From the NCBI RefSeq assembly GCF_030538695.1, contig NZ_JAUNTN010000004.1:1-64000 (forward strand): 64,000 nt of DNA. The letters are read 5' to 3'. The DNA comes from Paracoccus sp. (in: a-proteobacteria) (GTDB lineage: Bacteria; Pseudomonadota; Alphaproteobacteria; Rhodobacterales; Rhodobacteraceae). A program made the position numbers and the translations under genes. A model generated the notes under the pieces. The model saw only the letters and a program-made list of their open reading frames with translations. It searched no databases and was not told the DNA's origin. Position 1 is the first letter of the stretch. Each line of letters opens with the position of its first letter. Positions 1 through 8,827 of the stretch are shown in pieces.

Positions 1-1760
1 CCGAAAATGCGGGGCGCCTCACCAAAGTATGGGAATATTATACCGGAGATGTATCGGATGGGTCGGGGGATATTCCCGCAACCGTTTGGTCCGCGACACC
101 GCTTTACGTCAATGAAACATTGTATATCGGCACTCCTTTTTATCGCATTATAGCTCTTGATCCAGAGACCGGAACCGAAAAATGGACATTTGATTCAGGC
201 TCCGAACTGAAACCCCTAACCCAACCTGACTTGAAAAACCGGGGGGTGACATATTGGCAGGCTGAACACATTATTGAAGGGCAGCCCTGTCAGAAGCGGG
301 TCTATATCGGCACGATGGATTCGCACCTTTACTCTGTCGATGCAGACACTGGAAAACTTTGCACCGACTTTGCGAAAGACGGCGTTCTTTACGTCAACGA
401 ATGGAACAATCTGAATGCCGAATGGCCGCTATCGCTTTTGCAGCCGCCAACCGCCTACAAGGATATGCTTTTCGTCGGCTGGGCGGGCAAGGACTGGGCC
501 TATGAGGTCGAATCCCCCGGCACCGTTTTCGCCATTGATGCGCGGACGGGTGAAAAGAGATGGGAGGTTGAATTTATTCCACCCGAGATCCGCGCCCGCA
601 CGGGAACCTCGAATGTTTGGGCTTCGATGTCAGTGGATGAGGAACGGGGCATTCTTTATCTTCCGGTGTCCTCGCCAAGCCCAAATTTCTGGGGTGGAAA
701 CCGGACCGATCCGATTCCTCTGGCCACTTCGGTTACGGCAGTCAATGCTGATACCGGCGAGATTATCTGGTCGCGTCAACTGGTGCACCATGATCTTTGG
801 GATTTTGACACCAATTCACCGCCGACACTTGTTGATATTGTGAGGGATGGGCAAACGATTCCCGCATTGGTGCAGACCGGAAAACAGGGGATGTTGTATG
901 TCCTGAATCGCGAAACGGGTGAACCGATCTTTGGCATCGAAGATCGTCCGGTTGCCAAATCAACCGCGCAGGGTGAGGTATCATCCCCGACCCAACCTTT
1001 TGCAATGATTCCTCCGCCAGTGCTTGATCTGGAAAACTGGCCCGGCGTCTGGCCTCTGGCTGATCTTATATCCTTTGGGGAATGCAGCCGGATGATAAAG
1101 GGCGCGCGTTACGATGGTGTTTTCACACCCCCATCCGAGGAAGGATCCATTCTTTATCCGGGCACGGTTGGCGGCGTCGAATGGGGCGGTGGCGCATTGG
1201 ATCCGGCGACCAATATGTTTTACGTCAATGTGTCGCATGTCGTGCAGATTGTAACACTGATCCCACGAGAGGAATACACGCAGGATATTCAGCACATGCC
1301 GGGCCGCAGCGGGTTTTACCCGATGCAGGGCGCACCTTATGGGGTAAGCATCCAGTTGTTCTCCAACTCTCTTGGAATCCCATGTTGGAAACCGCCCTAT
1401 GGCACCTTGCAGGCATATAACCTGAATACCGGGGAAAAACTATGGGAGCATCCCTTCGGCCTTTCGCAGCAATGGGGGTTTTATGGCCCGAAGTCCTGGG
1501 GCTCGCCCACGATCGGTGGCCCGGTTGCAACGGCGGGCGGGGTCTTGTTCATTGGTGCGACAATGGATGCAATGGTCCGCGCCATAGATATGAAGACCGG
1601 AAATGAGCTTTGGTCAGATATCGTCGCGGCACCCGCCGTCGCCATTCCCGCAGTTTATACGCATAAGGGACGGCAATATGTGGCATTCGTGGCCGGAGGA
1701 AACTCGATCCTGAAGCCGCAGGTCGGGGATCAGGTCGCGGTTTACGCATTGCCTAAATAA
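1..1760 (+). CDS. PQQ-dependent dehydrogenase (glucose/quinate/shikimate family), 5' truncated by window edge
   Basis: The reading frame is open from base 3 of the window, so the true start lies to the left; about 586 codons are visible. The protein would be a periplasm-facing quinoprotein that oxidises a sugar or polyol with PQQ and passes electrons to ubiquinone. The sequence shows repeated propeller blades of the type ALDPETGTEKWTF, SVDADTGKLC, AIDARTGEKRWEV, AVNADTGEIIW, AYNLNTGEKLWE and AIDMKTGNELW, which is the beta-propeller pattern of this family, and a C-terminal stretch (HKGRQYVAFVAGG) typical of the last blade. An N-terminal membrane anchor, if present, is outside the window. Substrate cannot be assigned. 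A hairpin follows directly at 1765-1788. Confidence 0.85.
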   Translation, partial: ENAGRLTKVWEYYTGDVSDGSGDIPATVWSATPLYVNETLYIGTPFYRIIALDPETGTEKWTFDSGSELKPLTQPDLKNRGVTYWQAEHIIEGQPCQKRVYIGTMDSHLYSVDADTGKLCTDFAKDGVLYVNEWNNLNAEWPLSLLQPPTAYKDMLFVGWAGKDWAYEVESPGTVFAIDARTGEKRWEVEFIPPEIRARTGTSNVWASMSVDEERGILYLPVSSPSPNFWGGNRTDPIPLATSVTAVNADTGEIIWSRQLVHHDLWDFDTNSPPTLVDIVRDGQTIPALVQTGKQGMLYVLNRETGEPIFGIEDRPVAKSTAQGEVSSPTQPFAMIPPPVLDLENWPGVWPLADLISFGECSRMIKGARYDGVFTPPSEEGSILYPGTVGGVEWGGGALDPATNMFYVNVSHVVQIVTLIPREEYTQDIQHMPGRSGFYPMQGAPYGVSIQLFSNSLGIPCWKPPYGTLQAYNLNTGEKLWEHPFGLSQQWGFYGPKSWGSPTIGGPVATAGGVLFIGATMDAMVRAIDMKTGNELWSDIVAAPAVAIPAVYTHKGRQYVAFVAGGNSILKPQVGDQVAVYALPK

Positions 1761-1764
1761 CCAT

Positions 1765-1788
1765 TGATGGGGCTTTCGGGCTCCATCA
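1765..1788 (+). terminator. Hairpin after the PQQ dehydrogenase gene
   Basis: A near-perfect inverted repeat (TGATGGGGCT / GGCTCCATCA, two wobble positions, TTCG-like loop) starts 5 bases after the stop codon. There is no strong T run, so termination may be weak or the hairpin may only stabilise the transcript. Confidence 0.45.
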
Positions 1789-2008
1789 AGACACCGCAAT
1801 CAGAACCGCGCATTATTGTCTGCCACGCTACATCATTTATTTATTGATACCATGATGGGCTGACTGAGGTTCCCAATCCCGGACAGGGTGCGGCCCTGAA
1901 TCGCATAGTGGCACTTTATATCCTCCTGCGCGGGCGTCTCGATACGCCCGCGACGGGCAACCCGCGCAGCCAGCCAATCGGCCAGCTTTTGTGTCCGCCT
2001 TTCGCGCC

Positions 2009-2789
2009 TCAGCCCGTCTGGGAACCGTCGAGCAGGAAATCCCGCCCCTGCTCGCGTTTCAGCGAGACATGATATTCATATAGATCAGCACGATAGAGGA
2101 TCTCGGCTGCATAGAAAGGGACCAGTTCAGCGTTCAAAAACAGCCGGTTGACCCCGCATCAGCGGCGCGTCGACCGGCACCTTCAAAAGCTGGGCTGCGC
2201 GGTCGTCGGCCAGCGTCGCGGTAAGAACCTGCTCCGCCTGTTCGACCACAACCCTTTCGCGTTGGACCAGGTCGATCATCGCGGTCGAGGCCAGGTCCTG
2301 ACGCCGCAGCCCAGCACCGACCTCGGGCAGCAGATAGGCCATCGAAAGCGAATAGGGCCGCCGCCCCAGCGCCCGTATCCGAACCGAACGAACCAGTTCC
2401 GCCGTCGGTGAGACGCCCATCTGGGCGCAGATCCGCGGCGGGGCCTCGCCGCGATCAAGGCTGATAACCTTCAACCTGGTGCTTTGGTCAACGGTGTTGA
2501 GATAGCTGAACAGGCCGTTGATATTGGCGACAACGGCCCTGTTGAGCCGGGACTTTTCGGCGCGGTCGGTGACGAATGTGCCCTTGCCCCGGGTCCGGGT
2601 GACAAGCCCCTCGGTGGCCAGCATCTCCATGGCTTTTCTGGCGGTGATGCGGCTGACGGCAAAGCTCTCGGACAGTTCGGCCTCGGTCGGGACAGGCTGG
2701 TCCAGAGGGTAATAGCCATTGATGATCCGCTCGCGCATGACCGCATATATCCTGTGATAGAGCGGCGTCGGCGGGTTCATTTCGGTCAT
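2009..2789 (-). pseudogene. GntR/HutC-family transcription regulator, frameshifted near the 3' end
   Basis: The N-terminal part is a GntR winged helix (PLYHRIYAVMRERI, then VSRITARKAMEMLATEGLV) followed by a UTRA ligand-binding domain. The uninterrupted frame stops at 2127 after GQPAVFER. In the next frame the family C-terminus continues (VNRLFLNAELVPFYAAEIL, then YRADLYEYHVSLKREQ) to a TGA at 2009-2011. A single extra base in the C4 run at 2152-2155 (G4 on the coding strand) explains the break; removing it gives about 259 residues, a normal HutC length. The ATG at 2789 is preferred because GAGGTGG precedes it; a GTG at 2801 is the alternative. Either a real decay mutation or a homopolymer sequencing error. 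Ligand and targets are unknown. Confidence 0.75.
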
Positions 2790-2996
2790 GTCGGCAGCCA
2801 CCTCAGGAGGTCGAGAACATCTTCACTCGCCTCAAGAAATGGCAACGCATCGCCACCCGCACGACAGGTGCGGCGAGTTTTTCCTTTCCGCATCGGTATC
2901 GTGATAGCCGTCATGTTCTAGCATAGATACTGACGCGCATTGCGAAACGTCGGACTTAGCTTACGCTACGTCTATGCGCCGACAGAGTTGACTCCG

Positions 2997-3602
2997 TTAT
3001 CCCACCCCACCCACATCCTTCGGCAGTTCTTCCAGAAACCCGGCTGTCAGTTGCCAGTTCTCGCCCTTGATGTCATGGACGATGGCCGAGCCGGGCCAGG
3101 TCAGCAGCGTCGGCACCACCAGCCCCACCCCCTTGCCCGAACGGGTCGGCGCGAAGCACAGCACATGTTCCGGCCCGTCATGGCGCAGATAATCGCGATC
3201 ATAGCGGCCCAGAACCACGCCATCCTCGCCCAGAAGGCCGGCCTTGGCGATCTCGCCGCGTTCGGCCCAGCGGGCCGAGCCATAGGTCTCGACATTGCCC
3301 GCCTCACGCGCGCGCCAGACCGACATGCCGATGGCAACCGCGATGGCGACAAACCCGCCCGAGGCGGCGATGGCACCGCCGCGCATGAAGACCGCGGGCG
3401 CATAGGCCTCGAAGAAATACCACCACCAGAAGATCGCCGGCGGGTAATAGACCGGCCAGCCTTGCAGATGGAACCAGGCCTGACCAAGCTGCGGCTGAAA
3501 ACCCAGCGCCCAGGCCACATATTGCGTCGCCGCCCATGTGGTGATGAGCACGATCAGAAAGACGGTGACGATCTGGCCCCAGAGGATCTTGGTGGCGGTC
3601 AT
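2997..3602 (-). pseudogene. TraG/VirD4-type conjugation coupling protein, 3' truncated relic
   Basis: The 201 visible residues are the N-terminus of a type IV secretion coupling ATPase, which is normally about 600-700 residues. There are membrane segments near residues 10-30 and 75-95, then the family stretch from TYGSARWAE (about 107-115) and Walker A APTRSGKGVGL at 151-161, followed by IVHDIKGENWQLTAG. Homology then stops abruptly: after F189 twelve unrelated residues lead to a TAA at 2997. Walker B and the whole helical domain are missing, so the product cannot work as a coupling protein. The start at 3602 is chosen because AAAGGGG lies 7-8 bases upstream. It marks a lost conjugative element together with the relaxase relic at 5038-5355. 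Confidence 0.8.
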
Positions 3603-3788
3603 GGCTGTTGCCCCTTTCGGCTGCGATTGAGCCGAGAGAGGGCGCGACGGCACCCTCTGGCAAGGACGATCCGGCACGCATCGCAAAGGAGCGTGGGAAA
3701 ACAGGGGATGGCGTAGGGTGTTCAGCCGGGCGCAGCCTCGATACGAGATGTCCGGCCAACACCGCCAACCTTGAATTCACCGAGCTGG

Positions 3789-3820
3789 TTATTAAAGTAT
3801 AACGATGTATCCCTTAATAA
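3789..3820 (+). promoter_or_regulatory. AT-rich inverted repeat upstream of the Fic gene
   Basis: TTATTAAAG (3789-3797) and CCTTAATAA (3812-3820) form an inverted repeat with 7 perfect outer base pairs around a 14-base AT-rich centre. It ends 30 bases before the chosen Fic start. It could be an operator or contain the promoter; no regulator is known. Confidence 0.4.
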
Positions 3821-3850
3821 CGGGTGGCGCTAATTAAAGGATCGTCCAAG

Positions 3851-5023
3851 ATGGTGCAGGACAATCACAGGCTCGGAACGCTGGTCGAGACAAGTGCCGG
3901 TGGCGAGCGCGTACGCGCCTATGTTCCGGCGCCTCTCCCGCCCGACCCGCCGCTTGAGTTGGGGCCACTTATGGGGATTTACGAACGTGCCATCGCCGCT
4001 GTCGGCCGTCTGGACGGAGTTGCGACGATTCTGCCATCAACGCCACTGTTTCTCTATATGTATGTCCGCAAGGAAGCCCTGCTGTCATCACAGATCGAGG
4101 GCACGCAGTCCTCTCTGTCAGACCTGCTCCTGTTCGAAAATGACGAAGCGCCAACAGTCGGCATCGACGACGTGACCGAGGTGTCGAACTATGTCGCTGC
4201 AATCGAACATGGTGTCCGGCGGATGAAAGAGGGCTTTCCGCTGTCCCTGCGGCTGATCCGCGAGATGCACGCGATCCTGCTCAAATCCGGACGGGGCGCA
4301 ACCAGGCAACCGGGTGCGTTCCGCCGCTCACAAAACTGGATCGGTGGCACACGTCCGGGCAATGCCCTGTTCGTGCCTCCTCCGCCCAACCACCTCGACG
4401 GCTGCCTCGACGCGCTGGAGCGGTTTTTGCACAGTGAGAGCCCGTCGCTGCCGCCCCTGATCCGGGCAGGTCTTGCCCATGTCCAGTTCGAGACGATCCA
4501 CCCCTTTCTCGACGGCAACGGACGTTTGGGGCGGCTGCTGATCACATTGATCCTGTGCGAGGCGGGCATTCTGCGCGAGCCGATCCTGTATCTCAGCCTG
4601 TTCCTGAAGGCACGGCGCGACGAATATTACCGGCTCCTGCAGGAGGTGCGGCAGGAAGGGACCTGGGAAACCTGGCTGGAGTTCTTTCTGACAGGCGTTG
4701 CCGAGACCGCCGAACAGGCAACCGCGACAGCACGCGATCTCATCGCATTGTTTGAGACCCATCGCGGGACGATCAGCGGGCTTGGCCGCGCGGCGGCAAC
4801 GGCATTGCGTGTCCATGATCTGATGCAGGCTCGCCCGATCGTGACCATTCAGACCGTCTCCGACAACCTTGGCATTTCCTTCCCCACAGCCAGCACGGCC
4901 CTCGAAAATCTCACCACGGTCGGCGTGCTGAGGGAAACGACCGGCCGGCAGCGCGGCAGGATCTATGCCTATTCCGATTACCTGTCCCTGCTGGACAAAG
5001 GCACCGATCCATTGCCGGGGTGA
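3851..5023 (+). CDS. Fic-domain protein with N-terminal self-inhibitory motif and C-terminal winged helix
   Basis: The product (390 residues) carries the complete Fic active-site motif HPFLDGNGRLGR starting at H217, the signature of enzymes that transfer AMP or another nucleotide part to protein hydroxyls. About 135 residues earlier SSQIEG (79-84) fits the inhibitory [S/T]xxxE[G/N] helix, with the Glu that blocks the gamma-phosphate site, so this is a self-inhibited class II Fic protein. A Fic N-terminal domain precedes it. The last 90 residues (IQTVSDNLGISFPTASTAL) look like a winged helix-turn-helix, suggesting DNA binding or autoregulation. The ATG at 3851 is preferred because AAAGGA sits 10 bases upstream; a GTG at 3824 would add 9 residues. 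It is the only intact-looking gene among conjugation relics. The modified target is unknown. Confidence 0.88.
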   Translation: MVQDNHRLGTLVETSAGGERVRAYVPAPLPPDPPLELGPLMGIYERAIAAVGRLDGVATILPSTPLFLYMYVRKEALLSSQIEGTQSSLSDLLLFENDEAPTVGIDDVTEVSNYVAAIEHGVRRMKEGFPLSLRLIREMHAILLKSGRGATRQPGAFRRSQNWIGGTRPGNALFVPPPPNHLDGCLDALERFLHSESPSLPPLIRAGLAHVQFETIHPFLDGNGRLGRLLITLILCEAGILREPILYLSLFLKARRDEYYRLLQEVRQEGTWETWLEFFLTGVAETAEQATATARDLIALFETHRGTISGLGRAAATALRVHDLMQARPIVTIQTVSDNLGISFPTASTALENLTTVGVLRETTGRQRGRIYAYSDYLSLLDKGTDPLPG

Positions 5024-5037
5024 TCCTGCGCCCCAGC

Positions 5038-5355
5038 TCACAACCCCAGCCCGCGCTTGCGGCCAAGGCTCCATTCGATCCCGCCGCTTTCGCGTATGGT
5101 CCCGCTGACGGTCTGCCCCAGCCGTTTCTCGATCTCGCGCGACCATGGCACGAGGCGGAAGCCGAGGCCGCCATCCGGCCCGGTGCCTTCGATCATTGCA
5201 TAGCGCCCCGAGGCGAGGTTCAGGCGGCGGCGACAGAGGCCTTTGACCTGCTCACCCGCCCCGGCGCGCGGCAGGGCGGCCTGTCCGGTCTCGGCCGCAA
5301 GCCTCGCGCTGACCTTGCCGGGCCGGATGCGGAATTCATGTTCGTGATCGCTCAT
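5038..5355 (-). pseudogene. Relaxase (DUF3363/RlxS-type) relic with large internal deletion
   Basis: The 105-residue frame begins with the N-terminal signature of alphaproteobacterial relaxases (HEHEFRIRPGKV) and then jumps to what I recognise as the extreme C-terminus of the same family (LASGRYAMIEG, GFRLVPWSREIEKRLGQ, GGIEWSLGRKRG). Family members are normally about 600 residues with a catalytic nicking domain between these parts; that middle is absent, so it cannot nick an origin of transfer. The simplest reading is a roughly 500-codon in-frame deletion. The gene ends 15 bases from the Fic stop and points towards it. With the truncated coupling gene at 2997-3602 it dates the island as an ex-conjugative element. 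Recognition is from memory of the family. Confidence 0.7.
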
Positions 5356-5882
5356 CTGCCCGTTTTTCCTCTTTTGAGCGCCCTGTACCAGAAACACCTT
5401 TGAGATCATGGATGAAACTTCAGATCGCGGCACGCGATCCGACCGTCCGGCCCGCAAAAAGCCGTTGCGCAGCAAGGGGATGCCGGGCGCGCGTGCCGCG
5501 CCTTTTATCTCGCCCTCCCCTTCCGCACGCGCGCCACCCCAGATCCCGCTGCAATCTAAGACCATCCGCGCCATCAGAACCTGCCCGCCGAAGACCAAGC
5601 TGCGCAGCCGCATCGCCTCACCGCCGCGCTCGTCCGCCGCAGGCTGGACGACGCGCGGGTGGCGCGTGCAACCTCTCACCCGCGCGCAGATCGCGCCCGA
5701 ATTGCGCGGCGACAGCCGTCGCAAGAGGCGTGTGGGGCGCAGCGGCACGGCAGCGCGATAGCAGCCGAAACGAAAAAGGGCCGCAACCGCCTTCAGGCTC
5801 AAGAGCATAAAGCCGCTCGCCGATGTTAGCATATGGCTCCGCTATGACGTCGTTGGGCCGATCCCCAAGGCTGGTGGCTGAC
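5356..5882. other. Non-coding or degenerate stretch between relaxase relic and cupin relic
   Basis: Long open frames exist on both strands because stops are rare at this GC content, but none has a recognisable domain or a convincing ribosome site with sensible residue composition. The stretch is probably eroded sequence that once lay upstream of the relaxase gene. I see no promoter, RNA gene or repeat that I can support. Confidence 0.5.
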
Positions 5883-6250
5883 ATGACGGGTTCGCCCATC
5901 GTGCTGACCCGGGCCGACTAGGCGAATGCACCGGATATCTGGAGCGGCACGGTGTCGGGCAAAGACCTCGGCGCTGATATTTCAGTGGCGCTCTATACTA
6001 CCGATCAACTCGGTGTCGGTCCCGGTCTGCACACGCATCCCTATGACGAGATCTTTGTCATTCGGGAAGGTCGTGCGCTGTTTACCATCGACGGACGGGA
6101 GATCGTGGCGACGAAAGGCCACGTTCTGCGCGCACCTGCCGGAGTCTGGCATAAATTCCACAATCTTGGTCCGAGCGTCCTTGAGACGATGGACATACAC
6201 CTGGCCCCGGAAATTACCGTGACCTGGGCAGAAACGGAACCGGATGAAAC
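5883..6250 (+). pseudogene. Cupin-domain protein gene with an in-frame stop and no native 3' end
   Basis: Starting at ATG 5883 the frame reads 12 residues, hits TAG at 5919-5921, and then continues in the same frame as a clear single-domain cupin: GPGLHTHPYDEIFVIREG is motif 1 with its metal-binding His and Glu, and PAGVWHKFHNLG is motif 2. A GTG at 5952 could restart translation. The family usually ends soon after the stretch around HLAPEITVTWAE, but here no stop follows and the frame runs on through the tRNA-Arg gene, so the natural 3' end is lost; the end given is approximate. Nonsense mutation plus stop loss point to decay. Function of the ancestor is unknown beyond small-molecule or metal binding. 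Confidence 0.65.
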
Positions 6251-6382
6251 GGCGGGCACCAAGCCCTACCCTCAGCATAACCCAATCCCGACTGTGACGG
6301 CCATTGCGGCGATCTCATCGGGTGCTACCGCACGTCATCGGCCCGATTTTGACGGCGGAGCCATTCAATTTCTATTGAGAGA

Positions 6383-6463
<81 letters not shown>

Positions 6464-6468
6464 TGGGG

Positions 6469-6497
6469 CTTTTACGCGGGGTTGGCGTGGGGTGCAA
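6469..6497 (-). promoter_or_regulatory. Sigma70-type promoter of tRNA-Arg
   Basis: On the minus strand TTGCAC (6497-6492) and TAAAAG (6474-6469) are separated by 17 bases, and the tRNA begins 9 bases further on. This matches the spacing seen at the other tRNA promoters in the window. Confidence 0.55.
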
Positions 6498-6513
6498 GGG
6501 TTGGTCGGCAGGG

Positions 6514-7722
6514 TCAGGCGAAAAGTTCGTGGCAGAATTGCAGGGCGTCGATCAGCGCGTCCACCTCGGCACGGGTGTTGTAAAGTCCAAAGGACGCCCG
6601 CGCGGTTGCGGTCAGGCCATAGAACTGCATCAGCGGCATGGCGCAATGGCTGCCCGCCCGCACGGCAATGCCGCGCTTGTCCAGAATCGTGGCAATGTCA
6701 TGGGCATGAGCGCCCTGCATCGTCATCGAGAAAATTGCACCCTTATCCGGCGCATCGCCCTGAATCTGCAACCAATTCAGGCTGCGCAACCGCGCACGGG
6801 CATAGTCGCGCAGGTCACGCTCATGCGCGGCGATATTGCCCATGCCAAGGCCCATCATATAGTCCAGCGCCGCGCCAAGGCCGATCTGGTTCACGATCCC
6901 CGGCGTGCCGGCCTCGAACCGCAAGGGCGGGTCGGCATAGGTGACGGTATCACGAGAGACCTCTCGGATCATGTCGCCACCGCCCATGAAGGGGCGCATT
7001 TCCTCTTGCCGGGCGCGGCTGATCCAGATTGCGCCGGACCCCGAGGGGCCATAGAGCTTATGCCCGGTAATCGCATAGAAATCGCAGCCAATCGCCGCCA
7101 CATCCACCGGCATATGCACAGCCGCCTGACTGCCATCGACCAACAGCGGCACGTCGGTGCCTCGCGCCACCGCGGCCACATCAACCACGGTTCCGGTGAC
7201 GTTCGACATGTGGGTTAGCGTAATAAGCCGGGTGCGGGGCGTTACCGCCGCCAGAACCTTTTCCGGCGGCAGGCTGCCATCGGGTTCAGGTTCGACCCAT
7301 TTCAGCACCACGCCCTGACGCTCGCGCAGGAAATGCCACGGCACGATATTGGCGTGATGTTCCAGCACCGACAGGACGATCTCATCGCCGGGCTGCAAGT
7401 GCGGCGCGGCCCAGGCATAGCTGACCAGATTAAGCCCCTCGGTCGCGCCGGAGGTCATCACGACTTCCTCGGCATCCGGGGCGTTCAGGAACCGGGCAAT
7501 GATCCCCCGGACCGATTCATAACGCTCGGTCGCAAGGTTGGACAGAAAGTGCAAGCCACGGTGAACATTAGCATATTCCTGCTCATAGGCTTGGGTGATT
7601 GCGTCGATCACCACACGGGGCTTTTGCGCACTGGCGCCATTATCCAGATAGACCAGAGGCCGACCGTTCACCTGCCGCGACAGGATCGGAAAATCGGTGC
7701 GGACAGCATCAAGATCATACAT
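6514..7722 (-). CDS. sufS: Cysteine desulfurase SufS
   Basis: This 402-residue PLP enzyme takes sulfur from cysteine, leaving alanine, and holds it as a persulfide for Fe-S cluster assembly on the SufBCD scaffold. The Schiff-base lysine is K222 in [11 protein letters not shown] and the persulfide cysteine is C360 in [10 protein letters not shown], both at the expected distance for the SufS (group II) type. Its ATG overlaps the stop of the upstream YIP1 gene by one base (TGATG on the minus strand), so translation is probably coupled. It is the last gene of the suf run, well away from the second desulfurase at the head of the run. No SufE is present in the window. Confidence 0.95.
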   Translation of the reverse strand: MYDLDAVRTDFPILSRQVNGRPLVYLDNGASAQKPRVVIDAITQAYEQEYANVHRGLHFLSNLATERYESVRGIIARFLNAPDAEEVVMTSGATEGLNLVSYAWAAPHLQPGDEIVLSVLEHHANIVPWHFLRERQGVVLKWVEPEPDGSLPPEKVLAAVTPRTRLITLTHMSNVTGTVVDVAAVARGTDVPLLVDGSQAAVHMPVDVAAIGCDFYAITGHKLYGPSGSGAIWISRARQEEMRPFMGGGDMIREVSRDTVTYADPPLRFEAGTPGIVNQIGLGAALDYMMGLGMGNIAAHERDLRDYARARLRSLNWLQIQGDAPDKGAIFSMTMQGAHAHDIATILDKRGIAVRAGSHCAMPLMQFYGLTATARASFGLYNTRAEVDALIDALQFCHELFA

Positions 7723-8318
7723 CAGACAGCCCCCTGCGGCATTGGCAACAGCCCAAAGCTGGCGGCCAGCATCGACAGCGCCATGCCGACCAGCATCAGC
7801 GTGGCGAACATGCATAGCATGGTCAGGAACACGCTGCGGAACCCATGCAAGGCGCGGGTGAACTGCACCGCCAGATAGATAAAGCCGATCATCGCCGCGA
7901 CCCCCAGCAGCGTCGCAATAGCCGGGAACAGCAGCATCAGCACCACCTGAACCGCCTGCACACCCGTCAGCAGCAGTTCGACCCAGGCCACAATCAGCAG
8001 CGCATCGGCAAAGCTGCCACGGCCGCCAAAAAGCTGGCCGACCCGCGCCATCAGAAAGGCGCTGCCCGCCATTCCGACAAGCTGGATCGCCGCCAGCCGC
8101 AGGGGTTGCGCGGTCATGCGGGCGATCAGCGTGTCCACCTCGACCGGGAACAACCGCGAGGCCGCCCATGACAGGATCGAGGACAGCGCCACGGTCAGGA
8201 ACAGCCCCATCCAGCGGGTTTCCATCGGCAGGTTCAACGCCTGAAGCCGACGCAGCGCCATGGCCGGGTTACGGACTGTCAGCACCGCCAGATCACGCAG
8301 ATTCTCAGCCAAAGTCAT
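7722..8318 (-). CDS. YIP1-family membrane protein (second of two)
   Basis: A 198-residue inner-membrane protein with about five hydrophobic segments, for example near WMGLFLTVALSSILSWAA and LIVAWVELLLTGVQAVQVVL. I place it in the YIP1 family by its hydrophobic layout and its pairing with the gene upstream; there is no catalytic motif. The chosen ATG at 8318 overlaps the stop of the upstream gene by 4 bases. Its role in a suf operon is unknown; a membrane platform for Fe-S delivery would be speculation. Confidence 0.65.
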   Translation of the reverse strand: MTLAENLRDLAVLTVRNPAMALRRLQALNLPMETRWMGLFLTVALSSILSWAASRLFPVEVDTLIARMTAQPLRLAAIQLVGMAGSAFLMARVGQLFGGRGSFADALLIVAWVELLLTGVQAVQVVLMLLFPAIATLLGVAAMIGFIYLAVQFTRALHGFRSVFLTMLCMFATLMLVGMALSMLAASFGLLPMPQGAV

Positions 8319-8827
8319 CGTTTCTCTGACAGAGCCAGCAGCCCCGCCCCCCAGATTACAAGAAATCCGATTGCTGCCACCCCCCGTGCCAGCACGGTCG
8401 CGGTGCTTTCGCCCACGATCCCCGAGGCCAGCCCCGCAAACAACAGCGCCGGGCTGGCCGCCAGCAGCGCCCAAAACAGCGCCAGCCGGGCGTGACGCAG
8501 CGCCAGAGGACGGCCAAACAGCCGCATCACCACGCCCGACAGCCAAGCCAGAATGTAAAAGACAACCGGCGCGATAAAGAACAGCACCATCGCCACGCCC
8601 GCAAGCCGTTGCGCCGTGGTCATCGACGGGTCCAGCCCCGCCAGCCGCGCCTGACCGGGGGCCAGCGACACGAACAGCAACAGCAGCGCAATCATCAGCA
8701 CTGCAAAAATCCCGCCCTCGGGCATGGCGGAAAGGCCGCGCACAACCTTTCGGGGCGCGACCCAGCTTTGCATCACACGGGGCAGCAGCCCCTGCTGCGG
8801 GCTTAGCCGCTGTGGCGTGTCAGCCAT
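8315..8827 (-). CDS. YIP1-family membrane protein (first of two)
   Basis: A 170-residue protein with a polar N-terminus (about 35 residues) and four hydrophobic segments, including GIFAVLMIALLLLFVSLAPG and VLFFIAPVVFYILAWLSGVV. It starts inside the 3' end of sufD (25-base overlap), which ties its expression to the suf genes. The second YIP1-like gene follows with a 4-base overlap, so the two probably act as a pair. No enzymatic motif can be seen. Confidence 0.65.
   Translation of the reverse strand: MADTPQRLSPQQGLLPRVMQSWVAPRKVVRGLSAMPEGGIFAVLMIALLLLFVSLAPGQARLAGLDPSMTTAQRLAGVAMVLFFIAPVVFYILAWLSGVVMRLFGRPLALRHARLALFWALLAASPALLFAGLASGIVGESTATVLARGVAAIGFLVIWGAGLLALSEKR

Noticed and set aside
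1833..2060. Minus-strand open stretch after the GntR relic, with a protein-like part around KLADWLAARVARRGRIETPA
   Set aside because: It has no start codon with a ribosome site and no family I can name; it may be a worn gene fragment but cannot be supported.
5408..5761. Plus-strand frame rich in Arg, Ser and Pro between the relaxase and cupin relics
   Set aside because: No domain, no ribosome site and a composition typical of out-of-frame GC-rich sequence.
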